DNA of 64,000 nt from Pukyongia sp963768085 (GCA_963768085.1 CAVYGO010000005.1:124001-188000), one strand, 5' to 3'. Counted from the first letter of the stretch, positions 53,117-62,499 are shown. The notes: generated by a model from the sequence alone, not told the origin. Made by a program: numbers and translations.

Positions 53117-53324
53117 AGTTTTTTTATCGGTGATTAGTTATTCAATGGTTCGGTGCAAAATTCAGGTGCAAAAAACAATTCAAAAGTTTGTAGACCCCTG
53201 ACCGGAAATGTTACAGAAAAAAGACATTCATACATATTTTTAGTGCTTTTATCCCGGATTCGAGAGTCTTACTATTAATTTAACTTAAAATGGTACTGCT
53301 TTAATAGTCCTTTAAAATGCAAAA

Positions 53325-53352
53325 CCCACCCTGAAATTACTTAAAGGGTGGG
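53325..53352 (-). terminator. Minus-strand terminator downstream of dnaJ
   Basis: CCCACCCT and AGGGTGGG form an eight-base stem; on the minus strand it is followed by TTTT. It lies 90 bases past the dnaJ end. The remaining gap 53,117-53,324 holds no gene I can support. Confidence 0.7.
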
Positions 53353-53442
53353 AAAAAAATTGCTATGAAAAAGAAAAATTATCACTAAAAGATTAGTGAC
53401 GATTCAAATATATATAAAATTATTTAAATTAGGTAGTTATTC

Positions 53443-54553
53443 TTACGAAAACATATCTTTCACCTTTTCAAAAAATGACTTATCTTCTTTCTCTGGTTTT
53501 GGCTGGAAATGGTCATCAGAGCTCATGTTTTCAAAGAATTCTTTCTGCTCCTTACTCAGGGATTTGGGCGTCCAGACATTTACATGAACCAACAGGTCAC
53601 CGGTGCCATAACTGTTAATACTTGGGATGCCTTTTTTGCGTAATCTCAGTATTTTTCCACTCTGGGTTCCGGGCTCTATTTTAATCCGAACTTTACCGGT
53701 TACTGTGTCTATCTCTTTTGAGGTTCCAAGTACAGCTTCAGAAAAACTGATATACAGATCGTAGTGCAAATTATCCCCTTCCCTCTGAAGCGTATGATGT
53801 GGCTTTTCCTCAATGGCAACCAGTAGGTCACCCGCAATACCATTACCACCCGGAGCTTCATTCCCTTTACCAGCAACCTTTAAGTTGCATACCGTCTACT
53901 ACACCCGCCGGTATTTTTATTGATACGGTCTCTTCGGTAAGTAACATGCCGTGAGCATCAGCATTTGCAGGTTTCTTTTCAATAGTCTGACCCGTTCCTC
54001 CACAAGTCGAACAAGTTGTGGCAGTTTGCATCCTTCCCAGGATAGTATTCTGAATTCGGGTAACCTGCCCCTGTCCGTTACAAGTTCCACAGGTTTTATA
54101 GCTGGTTCCCTGGGCAACTTTTTTACGCTTAACCTTGATCTTCTTTTCTACACCATTTGCGATTTCTTCGAGGGAAAGCTTCACACGAATCCTTAGATTA
54201 CTTCCCTTCACACGTCGCTGGCCACCGCCAAAGCCTCCGAAGCCACCTCCGCCGAAGGCACTTCCGAAGATGTCCCCAAACTGACTGAAGATATCATCCA
54301 TATTCATACCACCACCGCCAAAGCCACCTCCTTCAAAGGCCTGATGACCATATTGATCATATCTCGCCTTCTTGTCAGGGTCGCTAAGTACTTCATACGC
54401 CTCGGCTGCTTTCTTGAACATTTCTTCCGCCTTAGCATCTCCAGGATTCTTATCCGGGTGATATTCTATCGCTTTTTTGCGATATGCCTTCTTTATTTCT
54501 GCCGCCGTAGCATTTTTAGTAATACCGAGTATGTCGTAAAAATCGTCTTTCAT
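53443..54553 (-). pseudogene. dnaJ: Molecular chaperone DnaJ with one +1 frameshift
   Basis: The J domain (DDFYDILGITKNATAAEIKK, HPD in AIEYHPDKNPGDAKA) is followed by a long Gly/Phe-rich linker, then the zinc domain with three clear CxxCxG-type motifs (CGTCNGQGQV, CSTCGGTGQT and the first variant). The frame breaks at 53877-53878, where the coding strand has AAAGGTTGC instead of AAAGTTGC after GMQLK; removing one G restores VAGKGNEAPGGNGIAGDLLV and joins the C-terminal substrate-binding domain, which runs to 53,443. Corrected length is about 370 residues, normal. One zinc repeat appears short (SYKTCGTCNGQGQV is the first clear one), as in some Bacteroidota DnaJ. It partners DnaK with GrpE, encoded directly upstream. 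Confidence 0.9.
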
Positions 54554-54557
54554 AGCT

Positions 54558-55112
54558 TTATTGTCCTATCACAACTTTTGGGAATCGAATGATTTTATCC
54601 CCCAGGGTATAACCTTTTTCGATCACATCGATAATCTTACCCTTCATATCATCGGAAGGTGCCGGGATTTGTGTTACCGCTTCATGAATTTCTGCATCGA
54701 ACACATCGCCGTTTTGAGTTCCTACAGGCTCCAGACCTTTGGATTTGAGTGTTTCTCTTAACTTGTTGCTAATTAATTCAACCCCTTTGAAGACATTGTC
54801 ATCTCCAGATTTCTCAATTTCCTTAAGTGCCCTATCGAAATCATCAATGACCGGCAGAAGCGCTATCATAACATCCTCACTAGCGGTCTTGAACAATTCT
54901 ATTCGTTCACGACCCGTTCGCTTCTTATAATTCTCGAATTCGGCAAAGAGCCGAAGGTACCTGTCCTTCTCATTTTGAAGCTCATTCGAAAGACGCTCAA
55001 TGTCTTTCGCATTCTTGTCTTCCTTCTTAGATCCCTTTTCTGAAGTCTCCGCGTTATTCAAAACTATTTCCTCTTCGGCCACAGCCGTTTCTTTTTTACT
55101 TTTTTTACTCAT
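54558..55112 (-). CDS. grpE: Nucleotide exchange factor GrpE
   Basis: A 184-residue protein from ATG 55,112 (MSKKSKKETAVAEEEIVLNN). The charged N-terminal coiled coil (RLSNELQNEKDRYLRLFAEF) is followed by ENYKKRTGRERIELF and the conserved LLPVIDDFDRALKEIE. The C-terminal beta-wing domain has NGDVFDAEIHEAVTQIPAPS and VIEKGYTLGDKIIRFPKVVI. It exchanges nucleotide on DnaK. It is the first gene of the grpE-dnaJ pair, with a -7 box upstream (55147-55154). Length is normal. Confidence 0.96.
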   Translation of the reverse strand: MSKKSKKETAVAEEEIVLNNAETSEKGSKKEDKNAKDIERLSNELQNEKDRYLRLFAEFENYKKRTGRERIELFKTASEDVMIALLPVIDDFDRALKEIEKSGDDNVFKGVELISNKLRETLKSKGLEPVGTQNGDVFDAEIHEAVTQIPAPSDDMKGKIIDVIEKGYTLGDKIIRFPKVVIGQ

Positions 55113-55146
55113 CAAAATTTAAATTTTCAATGTATGTATCGGGCTG

Positions 55147-55154
55147 CAAAAGTA
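55147..55154 (-). promoter_or_regulatory. -7 promoter box upstream of grpE
   Basis: The minus strand reads TACTTTTG (TAnnTTTG); a TTG (minus strand, 55176-55178) lies 21 bases further upstream, near the expected -33 distance. Confidence 0.6.
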
Positions 55155-55249
55155 TTGCCATTTCTTGTATAATGCCAAAATGTCACCACTTTATTTTATA
55201 AAAAATGAGGTCTGATTGTAATTACGAATTTATTATGCTACCGGAATGA

Positions 55250-56158
55250 TTAATCCTTTAGAAGATCGTCCAGGGCACTCTCAAGATTGAAATATTGAAA
55301 TCTGAAACCTGCTTCCTCCAGCTTCTTCGAGCTTACCAGTTGTCCTTTGAGGACCAGTACAGACATTTCCCCTAATACGAGTTTTAAGACGAACGATGGA
55401 ACTTTCGGCAGCCATAAAGGCTTTTCGAGAGTTTTCGCAATGAGTTTGGTAAGTTTATTATTCGTTACCGGTGTAGGTGCCACTGCGTTGAAGATCCCAT
55501 CCCATCCATTTTCAAGGATGGCCAGATATACCTTCACTATATCATCAATATGAATCCAGGATTGCCATTGATTCCCCGATCCCAGAGGTGCGCCCACACT
55601 CTTTCTCACCGGAGCTGCAATCGCCGGCAGTGCGCCACCTTCTTTGGCCAGGACAAGTCCTGTTCTCACTATGGCAACTTTTATTCCCAAGGGTGAAAAT
55701 TGGTGAGCAGCCTCCTCCCAGGTCTGTACAACCTCTCCAAGAAAAGAATCATCCAGATCGGTATCTTCTTCCGTATATAGTTTTGTTAGTGACGGAGTGT
55801 AAATTCCAACCCCGCTAGCCGATATGAAATGCTTTATAGTATGTTCATTTTTCTTGAGAGCAGAATACAGAAGTTTGGCGGTTTCAATTCGGCTGTTCAG
55901 AATAACTTTTTTGTACGCGTTCGTCCACCTTTTTGATATAGTGGCACCGGCCAAATGAATGATCGCCGAAACATCCTTCAGGGCTTCTGTATCGAGTTCC
56001 CCGATCTCAGGATTCCAGTAGAAACCTTTATAGTTGGATTCGGAAACTATCTTGTTTTTCCGTGTAGTCAGATAGTGAACAACATGTCCCTGAGCAATAC
56101 AAGCCTCAACAAGGTGTGATCCAATTACACCCGTGGCACCTGTGATAAGAATATTCAT
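55250..56158 (-). CDS. TIGR01777 family NAD(P)-dependent epimerase
   Basis: A 302-residue SDR-fold protein. NAD-binding motif MNILITGATGVIGSHLVEAC, SYYKGFYWNPEIGELDTEAL-like linker, SAIIHLAGATISKRWTNAYK, catalytic region HFISASGVGIYTPS and LGIKVAIVRTGLVLAKEGGA. The end has the DUF1731-type tail (VPSFVLKLVLGEMSVLVLKG). The TIGR01777/SulA-like family has no settled substrate. It stands alone between grpE and mnmD on the minus strand. Confidence 0.88.
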   Translation of the reverse strand: MNILITGATGVIGSHLVEACIAQGHVVHYLTTRKNKIVSESNYKGFYWNPEIGELDTEALKDVSAIIHLAGATISKRWTNAYKKVILNSRIETAKLLYSALKKNEHTIKHFISASGVGIYTPSLTKLYTEEDTDLDDSFLGEVVQTWEEAAHQFSPLGIKVAIVRTGLVLAKEGGALPAIAAPVRKSVGAPLGSGNQWQSWIHIDDIVKVYLAILENGWDGIFNAVAPTPVTNNKLTKLIAKTLEKPLWLPKVPSFVLKLVLGEMSVLVLKGQLVSSKKLEEAGFRFQYFNLESALDDLLKD

Positions 56159-56217
56159 TAAATTTTTTTCGAAAATTACTCCATTTCCTCACGAACGCCA
56201 ACTGCTTTAACGCAAGT

Positions 56218-56889
56218 TTAGGATGCATTAGTTGCCCGCAGCATTTCCCGTTTACCAGGTGGTCCGGGGAGTCGTTCAACCACGAAGCCAACCGATTCCA
56301 TCGCGCGCCTCACACTTCCTTTTGCCGAATAGGTTACCAGTACTCCTCCGGCTCTGCAAGACCTTAACATAGCTTCGAACATTGTTTCGGTCCACAATTC
56401 AGGTTGTACTCTTGGGCCAAATGCATCAAAATAGATAAGGTCGTATTGATCTTCATCTCGTACTTCCGAAAATTGTTTTTTCTGTTTATGCAGTTGAAAA
56501 TGATCGGATATGGTTGCATTCTCATCCCAGGGAACTCTATGCAGCGGCATAAATGATTCTTCCGATTGGTCCATCATTTGGGCATAATTTAATTCGTTCA
56601 CCTCTGACGAATCTATGGGGTATGCTTCCACGCCTGTGTAACGAATATTAGTTTTATTCTTTTTGGAATGAAGTAGGGTAAGATAGGTATTCAGCCCAGT
56701 GCCAAAACCCATTTCAAGGATAGACAGTTCCTTTTTGGGGTTTTTCGCAATTACATGATCAAGCCCTGTCGCTATAAAAACGTGGAGTGCTTCCGCAATT
56801 GCACCGTGTTTGGAATGATATTGTTCATTCCATTCAGGGAGATGGATAGTGATCGATCCATCTCCCGTAATCAGGAATTTACGTTTCAA
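56218..56889 (-). CDS. mnmD: tRNA (5-methylaminomethyl-2-thiouridine)(34)-methyltransferase MnmD
   Basis: A 223-residue SAM-dependent methyltransferase. The motif ELSILEMGFGTGLNTYLTLL binds SAM, and HSKHGAIAEALHVFI, IYFDAFGPRVQPELWTETMF (with catalytic-loop FDAFxPxxNPE/W-like sequence) and GGVLVTYSAKGSVRRAMESV define the MnmC N-terminal domain. As a stand-alone protein this is MnmD, which makes the last methyl transfer in mnm5s2U34 of tRNA. The start is three bases after the DUF4920 gene end. Confidence 0.88.
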   Translation of the reverse strand: MKRKFLITGDGSITIHLPEWNEQYHSKHGAIAEALHVFIATGLDHVIAKNPKKELSILEMGFGTGLNTYLTLLHSKKNKTNIRYTGVEAYPIDSSEVNELNYAQMMDQSEESFMPLHRVPWDENATISDHFQLHKQKKQFSEVRDEDQYDLIYFDAFGPRVQPELWTETMFEAMLRSCRAGGVLVTYSAKGSVRRAMESVGFVVERLPGPPGKREMLRATNAS

Positions 56890-56892
56890 AAT

Positions 56893-57420
56893 CTACTGCT
56901 TCTCTACAGCGGGTTCCATTTCCGGAATCAACACACCACTGGAAGTAAAAGATAATGTTCTTTTTGGCTCGGTGATCGCTGCGATCTCTTCCGGGGTCTT
57001 CCCAGCATCTTCCGCATAATGACGTTGATCCTCTACGCTCATTTCAGAAACAAATGCATACCCTTCTACGATAACTTCCTGCCCTGCGATATCCTTAGGC
57101 ATAAAGAAACCATAATCCTTGAAGCGAATCATTGCTTCTTCTTCACCCATATCCATCTTCATCCAGCAACCTTTGTTTTGGCATACTTCTTTTACTTCGG
57201 AAGTGAATTTCACAGCTATGGAATCACCAAGTTGCAAATCCTTGTATTTTTCGATTAGTTCATCTTTGGAAACAACGTTATCCGCCGTGATTTTTTCTCC
57301 GAATGACTGATAAGCCATTTCCGGTGTTTCTATTACTACAACAGGTTCTTCTTTCTTTTTATCAGTATTACATGCTGCTAAAAACACTAGGGCTAAAGCT
57401 AATAACAATAAATTTTTCAT
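56893..57420 (-). CDS. DUF4920 domain-containing lipoprotein
   Basis: A 175-residue protein with a lipoprotein signal (KNLLLLALALVFLAACNTDK). The DUF4920 domain has YQSFGEKITADNVVSKDELI, VAVKFTSEVKEVCQNKGCWM-type core (SEVKEVCQNKGCWMKMD; C-x3-G-C-W) and FKDYGFFMPKDIAGQEVIVE. The two Cys residues could bind a metal or form a disulfide. It is located in the periplasm or outer-membrane inner leaflet. Function unknown. First gene of the pair with mnmD. Confidence 0.87.
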   Translation of the reverse strand: MKNLLLLALALVFLAACNTDKKKEEPVVVIETPEMAYQSFGEKITADNVVSKDELIEKYKDLQLGDSIAVKFTSEVKEVCQNKGCWMKMDMGEEEAMIRFKDYGFFMPKDIAGQEVIVEGYAFVSEMSVEDQRHYAEDAGKTPEEIAAITEPKRTLSFTSSGVLIPEMEPAVEKQ

Positions 57421-57530
57421 AGTAGTTGTTTATAAATTTAAATAGCCAATAATATACTGCAATTTTATGAAATTTTTTCGTTTTTTATGGACAAAATTTT
57501 ACCTAATTTTACCATCTAAATTACCCCTTA

Positions 57531-58601
57531 ATGAATATTACCACACCCTCTAGCATAACGGTACAAAAAACTTCCTCATCACGAATAAATGAAGTTAATT
57601 TCGACTCTCTCGAGTTTGGAACTGTCTTTTCAGATCACATGTTTTCATGCGATTATAAAGATGGTAGCTGGCAAAATGCAACCATCCTTCCATACGGTCC
57701 AATTTCCTTATCTCCGGCCGCCAAAGTATTTCATTACGGACAGGCGGTATTCGAAGGAATGAAAGCCTATAAGGATGACGCAGGTGGCGTGTTTATGTTT
57801 CGGCCTGATGAAAACTTCAGAAGGATAAACAAATCATCTGTAAGGATGGCAATTCCGGAATTTCCCGAAGAATTATTTTTTGGTGCGCTGAACACCTTAT
57901 TGAGTATGGATAAGGATTGGATCAAACCTGGTTTAGGAAATTCACTCTATATAAGACCTTTCGCAATGGCTACTCAGGTTGGTGTTTCAGCATCACCCTC
58001 CAATGCATATAAATTTATAATCCTCCTATCTCCGGCCCAGGCATATTACACAGGAGATGTAAAAGTTGTGTTTTCAGAACATTACAGCCGCGCGGCTGAT
58101 GGCGGTGTAGGATTCGCCAAGGCGGCAGGAAATTATGGAGCTCAATTCTACCCTACCAATCTGGCAAAGGAAAAAGGGTTTCAGCAGGTAATCTGGACAG
58201 ACTCCCATAAGCATGAATACCTGGAGGAAGCCGGAACTATGAATATATTTTTTCGAATCAATGATTCGCTACTCACGGCTCCGAACAATGATCGAATACT
58301 TGATGGCGTAACCCGTAAGAGTCTGCTTAAACTCGCCGAAACTTTAGGTATACCTGCTGAAGTAAGACCGGTAAAAGTTGCAGAAATAAAAGACGCACAT
58401 ACCAACGGATCGCTCAAGGAAATCTTTGGAGCCGGAACCGCCGCTGTAATAAGTCCCATCAGTGCTTTCAGCCATAAAGAGGTCACGTATGATCTGCCCA
58501 TACTTGATGATAGTTTTGCCTCCATGTTCAAGTCCAGATTAATGGATATCCAATACAACCGCGCTGAAGATCCATTTGGGTGGAGATATCGGGTGCTCTA
58601 A
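57531..58601 (+). CDS. ilvE: Branched-chain amino acid aminotransferase
   Basis: A 356-residue PLP enzyme of fold type IV. FHYGQAVFEGMKAYKDDAGG is the conserved start region, YIRPFAMATQVGVSASPSNA lies in the middle, the PLP lysine is in GGVGFAKAAGNYGAQFYPTN, and EYLEEAGTMNIFFRIND plus ILDGVTRKSLLKLAETLGIP follow. It interconverts Leu, Ile and Val with their 2-oxo acids using glutamate/2-oxoglutarate. Length matches the longer ilvE/BCAT subgroup (about 350-360). Single gene, convergent with the MazG-like gene immediately after its stop. Confidence 0.95.
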   Translation: MNITTPSSITVQKTSSSRINEVNFDSLEFGTVFSDHMFSCDYKDGSWQNATILPYGPISLSPAAKVFHYGQAVFEGMKAYKDDAGGVFMFRPDENFRRINKSSVRMAIPEFPEELFFGALNTLLSMDKDWIKPGLGNSLYIRPFAMATQVGVSASPSNAYKFIILLSPAQAYYTGDVKVVFSEHYSRAADGGVGFAKAAGNYGAQFYPTNLAKEKGFQQVIWTDSHKHEYLEEAGTMNIFFRINDSLLTAPNNDRILDGVTRKSLLKLAETLGIPAEVRPVKVAEIKDAHTNGSLKEIFGAGTAAVISPISAFSHKEVTYDLPILDDSFASMFKSRLMDIQYNRAEDPFGWRYRVL

Positions 58602-58988
58602 CTAAGCTTTCAGGATCTCCTGAATGTTGGGCTTGAAGTAATTCGGTCCCTTCAGTACTTTACCGTCTTCCCTGTAAATAGGCTTTCCGTCGGCTCCTAG
58701 TTTACTCATGTTGCTGCGTTGGATCTCATTAAAGACCTCCTCGATCTTATGTTGCATCCCATGCTCGATAATCGTACCGCAGAGGATATAAAGCATATCG
58801 CCCAGAGCATCCGCTACTTCTACAAGATCATTGTCGTTCGCCGCTTCCAGGTATTCTTCGTTTTCCTCCCGCATCAATTTGTATCTCAACAGATTTTTGG
58901 CTTCCCCAAGATCGGCAGTCGGGGAGTTTTTTATACCTAAACCGAAAGCTGAATGAAATTCGTGAACCGCAGCAATTTTGTTCTTCAT
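58602..58988 (-). CDS. MazG-like nucleoside triphosphate pyrophosphohydrolase
   Basis: A 128-residue all-alpha protein. KLMREENEEYLEAANDNDLV and VEVADALGDMLYILCGTIIE supply the E-E-x-x-E and E-x-x-D metal-binding motifs of the MazG/phosphoribosyl-ATP pyrophosphohydrolase-like fold, and the C-terminus IQRSNMSKLGADGKPIYRED with GPNYFKPNI is typical of this subgroup. It hydrolyses non-canonical or excess NTPs to NMP and pyrophosphate; the preferred nucleotide is unknown. Convergent with ilvE. Confidence 0.87.
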   Translation of the reverse strand: MKNKIAAVHEFHSAFGLGIKNSPTADLGEAKNLLRYKLMREENEEYLEAANDNDLVEVADALGDMLYILCGTIIEHGMQHKIEEVFNEIQRSNMSKLGADGKPIYREDGKVLKGPNYFKPNIQEILKA

Positions 58989-59006
58989 AAAATGATTTTA
59001 AGGTTG

Positions 59007-59014
59007 TATTTTTG
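59007..59014 (+). promoter_or_regulatory. -7 promoter box upstream of the 62-residue membrane protein gene
   Basis: TATTTTTG matches TAnnTTTG, 21 bases before the ATG at 59,036. Confidence 0.5.
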
Positions 59015-59035
59015 CGAACGTAAATCTACAAATTT

Positions 59036-59224
59036 ATGTTCACTACCGGACAGTTGATCTTTGCTATTTGTTTTGTTGTCGTATTCGTGATTGTAATGAT
59101 CTTCTCGTATCGTCGAGACAAGAAGTTACATCAAAAACATTATAAAGGAAGTTTTTGGATACTGATTGGATTCCTAGTTTTTGTTGGTCTGCTTTTATTA
59201 GTTAAGTGGTTACTGAAACAATAA
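59036..59224 (+). CDS. Small membrane protein of unknown function
   Basis: A 62-residue protein with two predicted membrane helices (LIFAICFVVVFVIVMIFSY and FWILIGFLVFVGLLLLVKWL) joined by a basic loop (RRDKKLHQKHYKGS). A promoter box precedes it and a hairpin follows, so it looks like a stand-alone expressed gene. I recall similar short proteins in flavobacteria but no named family. Confidence 0.7.
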   Translation: MFTTGQLIFAICFVVVFVIVMIFSYRRDKKLHQKHYKGSFWILIGFLVFVGLLLLVKWLLKQ

Positions 59225-59229
59225 CAAAA

Positions 59230-59253
59230 CCTCCCTGTTCTTCAACAGGAAGG
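59230..59253 (-). terminator. Hairpin between convergent genes
   Basis: CCTCCCTGTT and AACAGGAAGG pair with one mismatch around CTTC. On the minus strand it is followed by a T-rich stretch, so it best serves the M49 peptidase gene. Confidence 0.6.
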
Positions 59254-59290
59254 CTTATGTCTCACTATTAAAATCTTTTTCGGATATTAT

Positions 59291-61324
59291 TTAATTTGAC
59301 AGGAAACCATAATCCTTGGAGTAGTTCAACATCTGCTCCTCGAAGGTTTCCGGTTGCTTGATAGAAAAGCCGGTGATATCCCCTGCTTCATTCATATCAG
59401 GTACGAGTACGGGGTTCACAAACCCACTGTAAGGAGCTGCTTTGAATTTGCTGTTCCTGTCCAATACTTCCTTGTGAATAGCCGGATCCACTTCCACACC
59501 ATAATCCTCCACAAGAGCCTTAGCTGCCTCGTAATCACCTTCTGAAGTGATTCTTTGGGTTTCTTTCAGTAACATACCGAAGATCTCTCTCAGCTTGGCA
59601 TAGTCCTTAATGTCGTAATATGTCTTACCATCGCGGGTAATTTTCTCGATCACACCTTCTGCCTGCCCTTTTTCAAAGGACCAGGCACTTACCCATTGAC
59701 GATTACGCATATGCGATTCTTCAACATCGTCTCCTAATTCCAGCCGAACTAACTGGGTAATCAACCCATTTCGTACATAACCATCATAAGCGGCTTTACC
59801 AGTCGCTTCCCAGTCCTCTACTAATCCCAGTTCCTGTAATTTAGGATCCATTAGATAATATAGTCCAAACAAGTCGGCACGACCTTCCTCTATGGTTGAT
59901 TTATAACTTTTCAAAGTCTCCTTAGGAGTACCAACACCCGGATTGATCTGCCCGGAAGCATGTCCAACAACTTCATGAAGTGCCGTATGCAATTTGTCCG
60001 CTAACTGACCATATTTCTTCTCCAGTTCTACCTCTTCCTCATCGTTGGCGAATTCCTGTAGCCTTCCACTTCCTCCGGCGTTATTGTATGCGTTGATAAT
60101 GTTGCCTAATGAAACGGATTTACTTCCGTGTTTTTGACGGATCCAGTTATTGTTAGGAAGATTCACCCCTATAGGTGTACTTGGTGAAGCATCTCCCGCT
60201 TCTCCAGCCACGATTACTGTTTTATAGGAAACTCCTTTAACTTCTTTCTTTTTGTGTTCGGGCATTAAAGGTGAGTTATCCTCGAACCATTGCGCTTCTT
60301 TCGACAGAACCGCCATCTTTTTGGACATGTCGAAATCCTTTATTTCAACAATAGTTTCATATGATCCCTTGTATCCTTTAGGGTCGTTATATACTTCAAT
60401 GAATCCATTGATCCAGTCGATATCACCTTCGGTAGAATTCACCCATGCCACAGCATAATCATCCCAGGTATCCAGGCTTCCGGTTTGGTAGTACTCTATA
60501 AGAAGGCCAAGTGCTTTCTCCTGGTTTTCATCTTCGGCTACGCCTTTAGCTTTTTCTAACCAATAAATGATCTTATCGATAGCTTCGCCATATAAACCGC
60601 CACTTTTGTATACTTTTTCAACTAGCTTACCATTCTCTTTCACTAATAGCGTGTTCAATCCTACTTCGATTGGCTCCTCGCTATCAACTTCGATAGCCCC
60701 GTAATAGTTCTCCACATCGGCAGTTGTGACATCCGGGCCATAGAAATTAATGGCACTTTCCAATACGATATCAGCATCCTTTGACAGATTTACTTTTTTG
60801 GAATCTTTTTCGTTAAATAGTACATCGAATGCCTCTCCTTCCAGAGCGGTATTTGTGGCCGTCAATAAACCGCTTAGGTAGTCGGCAGAGAAATCAGGTT
60901 TTAGCTTAGCCGTACTGTAGTGATGATGGATCCCGTTCGAGAACCACACTCTCTTCAGGTATATTTCAAAGTTTTTCCAGTCTTCGGACTCCCTATCGCC
61001 ATCATAGGTCGTGTACACATTTTCCAATGCCTTTCTAATATCAAGGTTATGTCGGTAATTCTGAGCCCACATAATATCGCGGCCAGCCAATCCGGCCTGG
61101 GTTAGGTAATACACAAGTTTTTGTTCGTCCAGAGACAGGTCATTCCAACTCGGGATCTGGTATCGTAATATTTTCAGATCGGCAAACTGATCGATCTGGT
61201 AATCAAAATCATCGGTAACTACTTCAGCCATTTCAGGTGATGTCTGATCCTCTTTTTGGTTATCAGCACAAGAAATAAACATCAAACTGCTTATAGTTAT
61301 CGCAATAAAAAATTTGCTCTTCAT
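59291..61324 (-). CDS. Dipeptidyl peptidase III-like metallopeptidase (M49 family), lipoprotein
   Basis: A 677-residue protein from ATG 61,324; a longer frame to 61,357 is less likely. The lipoprotein signal is KSKFFIAITISSLMFISCAD. The zinc motif HEVVGH (in KLHTALHEVVGHASGQIN, about residue 460) is the six-residue H-E-x-x-G-H form unique to M49, and EEGRADLFGLYYLMDPKL carries the E-E-x-R-A-D second motif. Related enzymes remove dipeptides from N-termini; several Bacteroidota members are annotated as dihydrofolate-reductase-fused or plain M49 peptidases. A -7 box lies upstream (61346-61353). Catalytic residues are intact. Confidence 0.9.
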   Translation of the reverse strand: MKSKFFIAITISSLMFISCADNQKEDQTSPEMAEVVTDDFDYQIDQFADLKILRYQIPSWNDLSLDEQKLVYYLTQAGLAGRDIMWAQNYRHNLDIRKALENVYTTYDGDRESEDWKNFEIYLKRVWFSNGIHHHYSTAKLKPDFSADYLSGLLTATNTALEGEAFDVLFNEKDSKKVNLSKDADIVLESAINFYGPDVTTADVENYYGAIEVDSEEPIEVGLNTLLVKENGKLVEKVYKSGGLYGEAIDKIIYWLEKAKGVAEDENQEKALGLLIEYYQTGSLDTWDDYAVAWVNSTEGDIDWINGFIEVYNDPKGYKGSYETIVEIKDFDMSKKMAVLSKEAQWFEDNSPLMPEHKKKEVKGVSYKTVIVAGEAGDASPSTPIGVNLPNNNWIRQKHGSKSVSLGNIINAYNNAGGSGRLQEFANDEEEVELEKKYGQLADKLHTALHEVVGHASGQINPGVGTPKETLKSYKSTIEEGRADLFGLYYLMDPKLQELGLVEDWEATGKAAYDGYVRNGLITQLVRLELGDDVEESHMRNRQWVSAWSFEKGQAEGVIEKITRDGKTYYDIKDYAKLREIFGMLLKETQRITSEGDYEAAKALVEDYGVEVDPAIHKEVLDRNSKFKAAPYSGFVNPVLVPDMNEAGDITGFSIKQPETFEEQMLNYSKDYGFLSN

Positions 61325-61345
61325 ATTAATGGTTTTTATTTTCCA

Positions 61346-61353
61346 CAAATGTA
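61346..61353 (-). promoter_or_regulatory. -7 promoter box upstream of the M49 peptidase gene
   Basis: The minus strand reads TACATTTG (TAnnTTTG), 21 bases before the ATG at 61,324, which also supports that start over one at 61,357. Confidence 0.5.
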
Positions 61354-61434
61354 ACAAATCATTTCCTCCTTTTAAAGATTTAGAACGCGTTTAAAATTGA
61401 TTATCTTAGCATATATAATCAACTCCTCTCCAAT

Positions 61435-62499
61435 ATGAAAGTCCTAAAATATATTCTGTTCTTGTTGCTCATTATCATTGTGGCAGGTGGTATTTACTTC
61501 GGAACCAAGGATGGAAACTTCGACGTGTCGGAATCGAAGGATTTCAACGCTCCTGCTGAAGTGATCTATAATAATGTGAAGGATTATAAAAATTGGGCAA
61601 CATGGGGCCCCTGGCAAGAGGAAGATGAAAGTATGCAGTTCACTTATGCCGAAAAAACCGAAGGAAAAGGCGCGTCCTATGCCTGGACAAGTGATGAAAT
61701 GGGCAATGGATCTATGCAGACGGTCAAGGTGATTCCCAACAAAGAGATCGATCAGAAAATTACTTTTAATACCCCCATTGGAGATTCGGAAAGTGACGTG
61801 TACTGGCGATTCGAGCCTTCGGAAGAGGCAGGAAAAACCAAAGTGACCTGGGGCATGAAGGGAGAGCACTCTTTTATGGAGAAGATCTTTATGGCGTTTC
61901 AGTCTCAAGATTTAGATAATACTATGAAGGAGATGTACATTAAAGGATTAAATAATCTCGAAGTTGAAGTTGAAAAATCCATGAATGCATATGAAATTAC
62001 CGTTGATGGAATTACCCGTCATGGCGGGGGGTATTACATGTACAATACGACGTCCTCCCGAATGACCGAAATTGGAGAAAAAATGGCTCCTATGATGGGA
62101 CAGATAGCAGGTTATTTACAGGATAATAATATTAATATGGCCGGAATGCCATTTACCATTTACAACCAAATTGACGAACAAAACGGAACGGTTATCTTCT
62201 CTGCTGCCATTCCGGTTGCCGCACGGGTAATAACTCCTCAAGGGAGTCCGGTCCTTTGCAGTTATATGGGGCCTGTAGATGCCTTAAAAACTACGTTAAA
62301 AGGAAAGTACGACTATCTATCCCAGGCATATGCAAAAGCCCAGGATTATCTTAAAACAAACAATCTGATGGTCGATCCGGGACGAAAAATGTTCGAAGTG
62401 TATGCTAATGATCCGGGTACCGAACCCAATCCTGCCAATTGGATTACCGAGATCTATATTCCAGTATTAACCCCTTCCACACCAGGCTTTAATCAATGA
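61435..62499 (+). CDS. SRPBCC plus GyrI-like effector-binding protein, membrane anchored
   Basis: A 354-residue protein. One N-terminal membrane helix (ILFLLLIIIVAGGIYFGT) is followed by an SRPBCC/polyketide-cyclase domain (about 30-180: SKDFNAPAEVIYNNVKDYKN, WGPWQEEDESMQFTYAEKTE, WRFEPSEEAGKTKVTWGMKG) and a GyrI-like small-molecule-binding domain (about 200-350: HGGGYYMYNTTSSRMTEIGE, FTIYNQIDEQNGTVIFSAAI, EIYIPVLTP). Both domains bind hydrophobic ligands. It overlaps crcB by four bases. The ligand and role are unknown. Confidence 0.83.
   Translation: MKVLKYILFLLLIIIVAGGIYFGTKDGNFDVSESKDFNAPAEVIYNNVKDYKNWATWGPWQEEDESMQFTYAEKTEGKGASYAWTSDEMGNGSMQTVKVIPNKEIDQKITFNTPIGDSESDVYWRFEPSEEAGKTKVTWGMKGEHSFMEKIFMAFQSQDLDNTMKEMYIKGLNNLEVEVEKSMNAYEITVDGITRHGGGYYMYNTTSSRMTEIGEKMAPMMGQIAGYLQDNNINMAGMPFTIYNQIDEQNGTVIFSAAIPVAARVITPQGSPVLCSYMGPVDALKTTLKGKYDYLSQAYAKAQDYLKTNNLMVDPGRKMFEVYANDPGTEPNPANWITEIYIPVLTPSTPGFNQ

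Noticed and set aside
53877..53878. Programmed frameshifting in dnaJ
   Set aside because: No slippery heptamer or downstream structure is evident, and similar single-base insertions occur in several unrelated genes.
61325..61434. Fluoride riboswitch for the crcB operon
   Set aside because: The conserved riboswitch core could not be found in the short upstream region.
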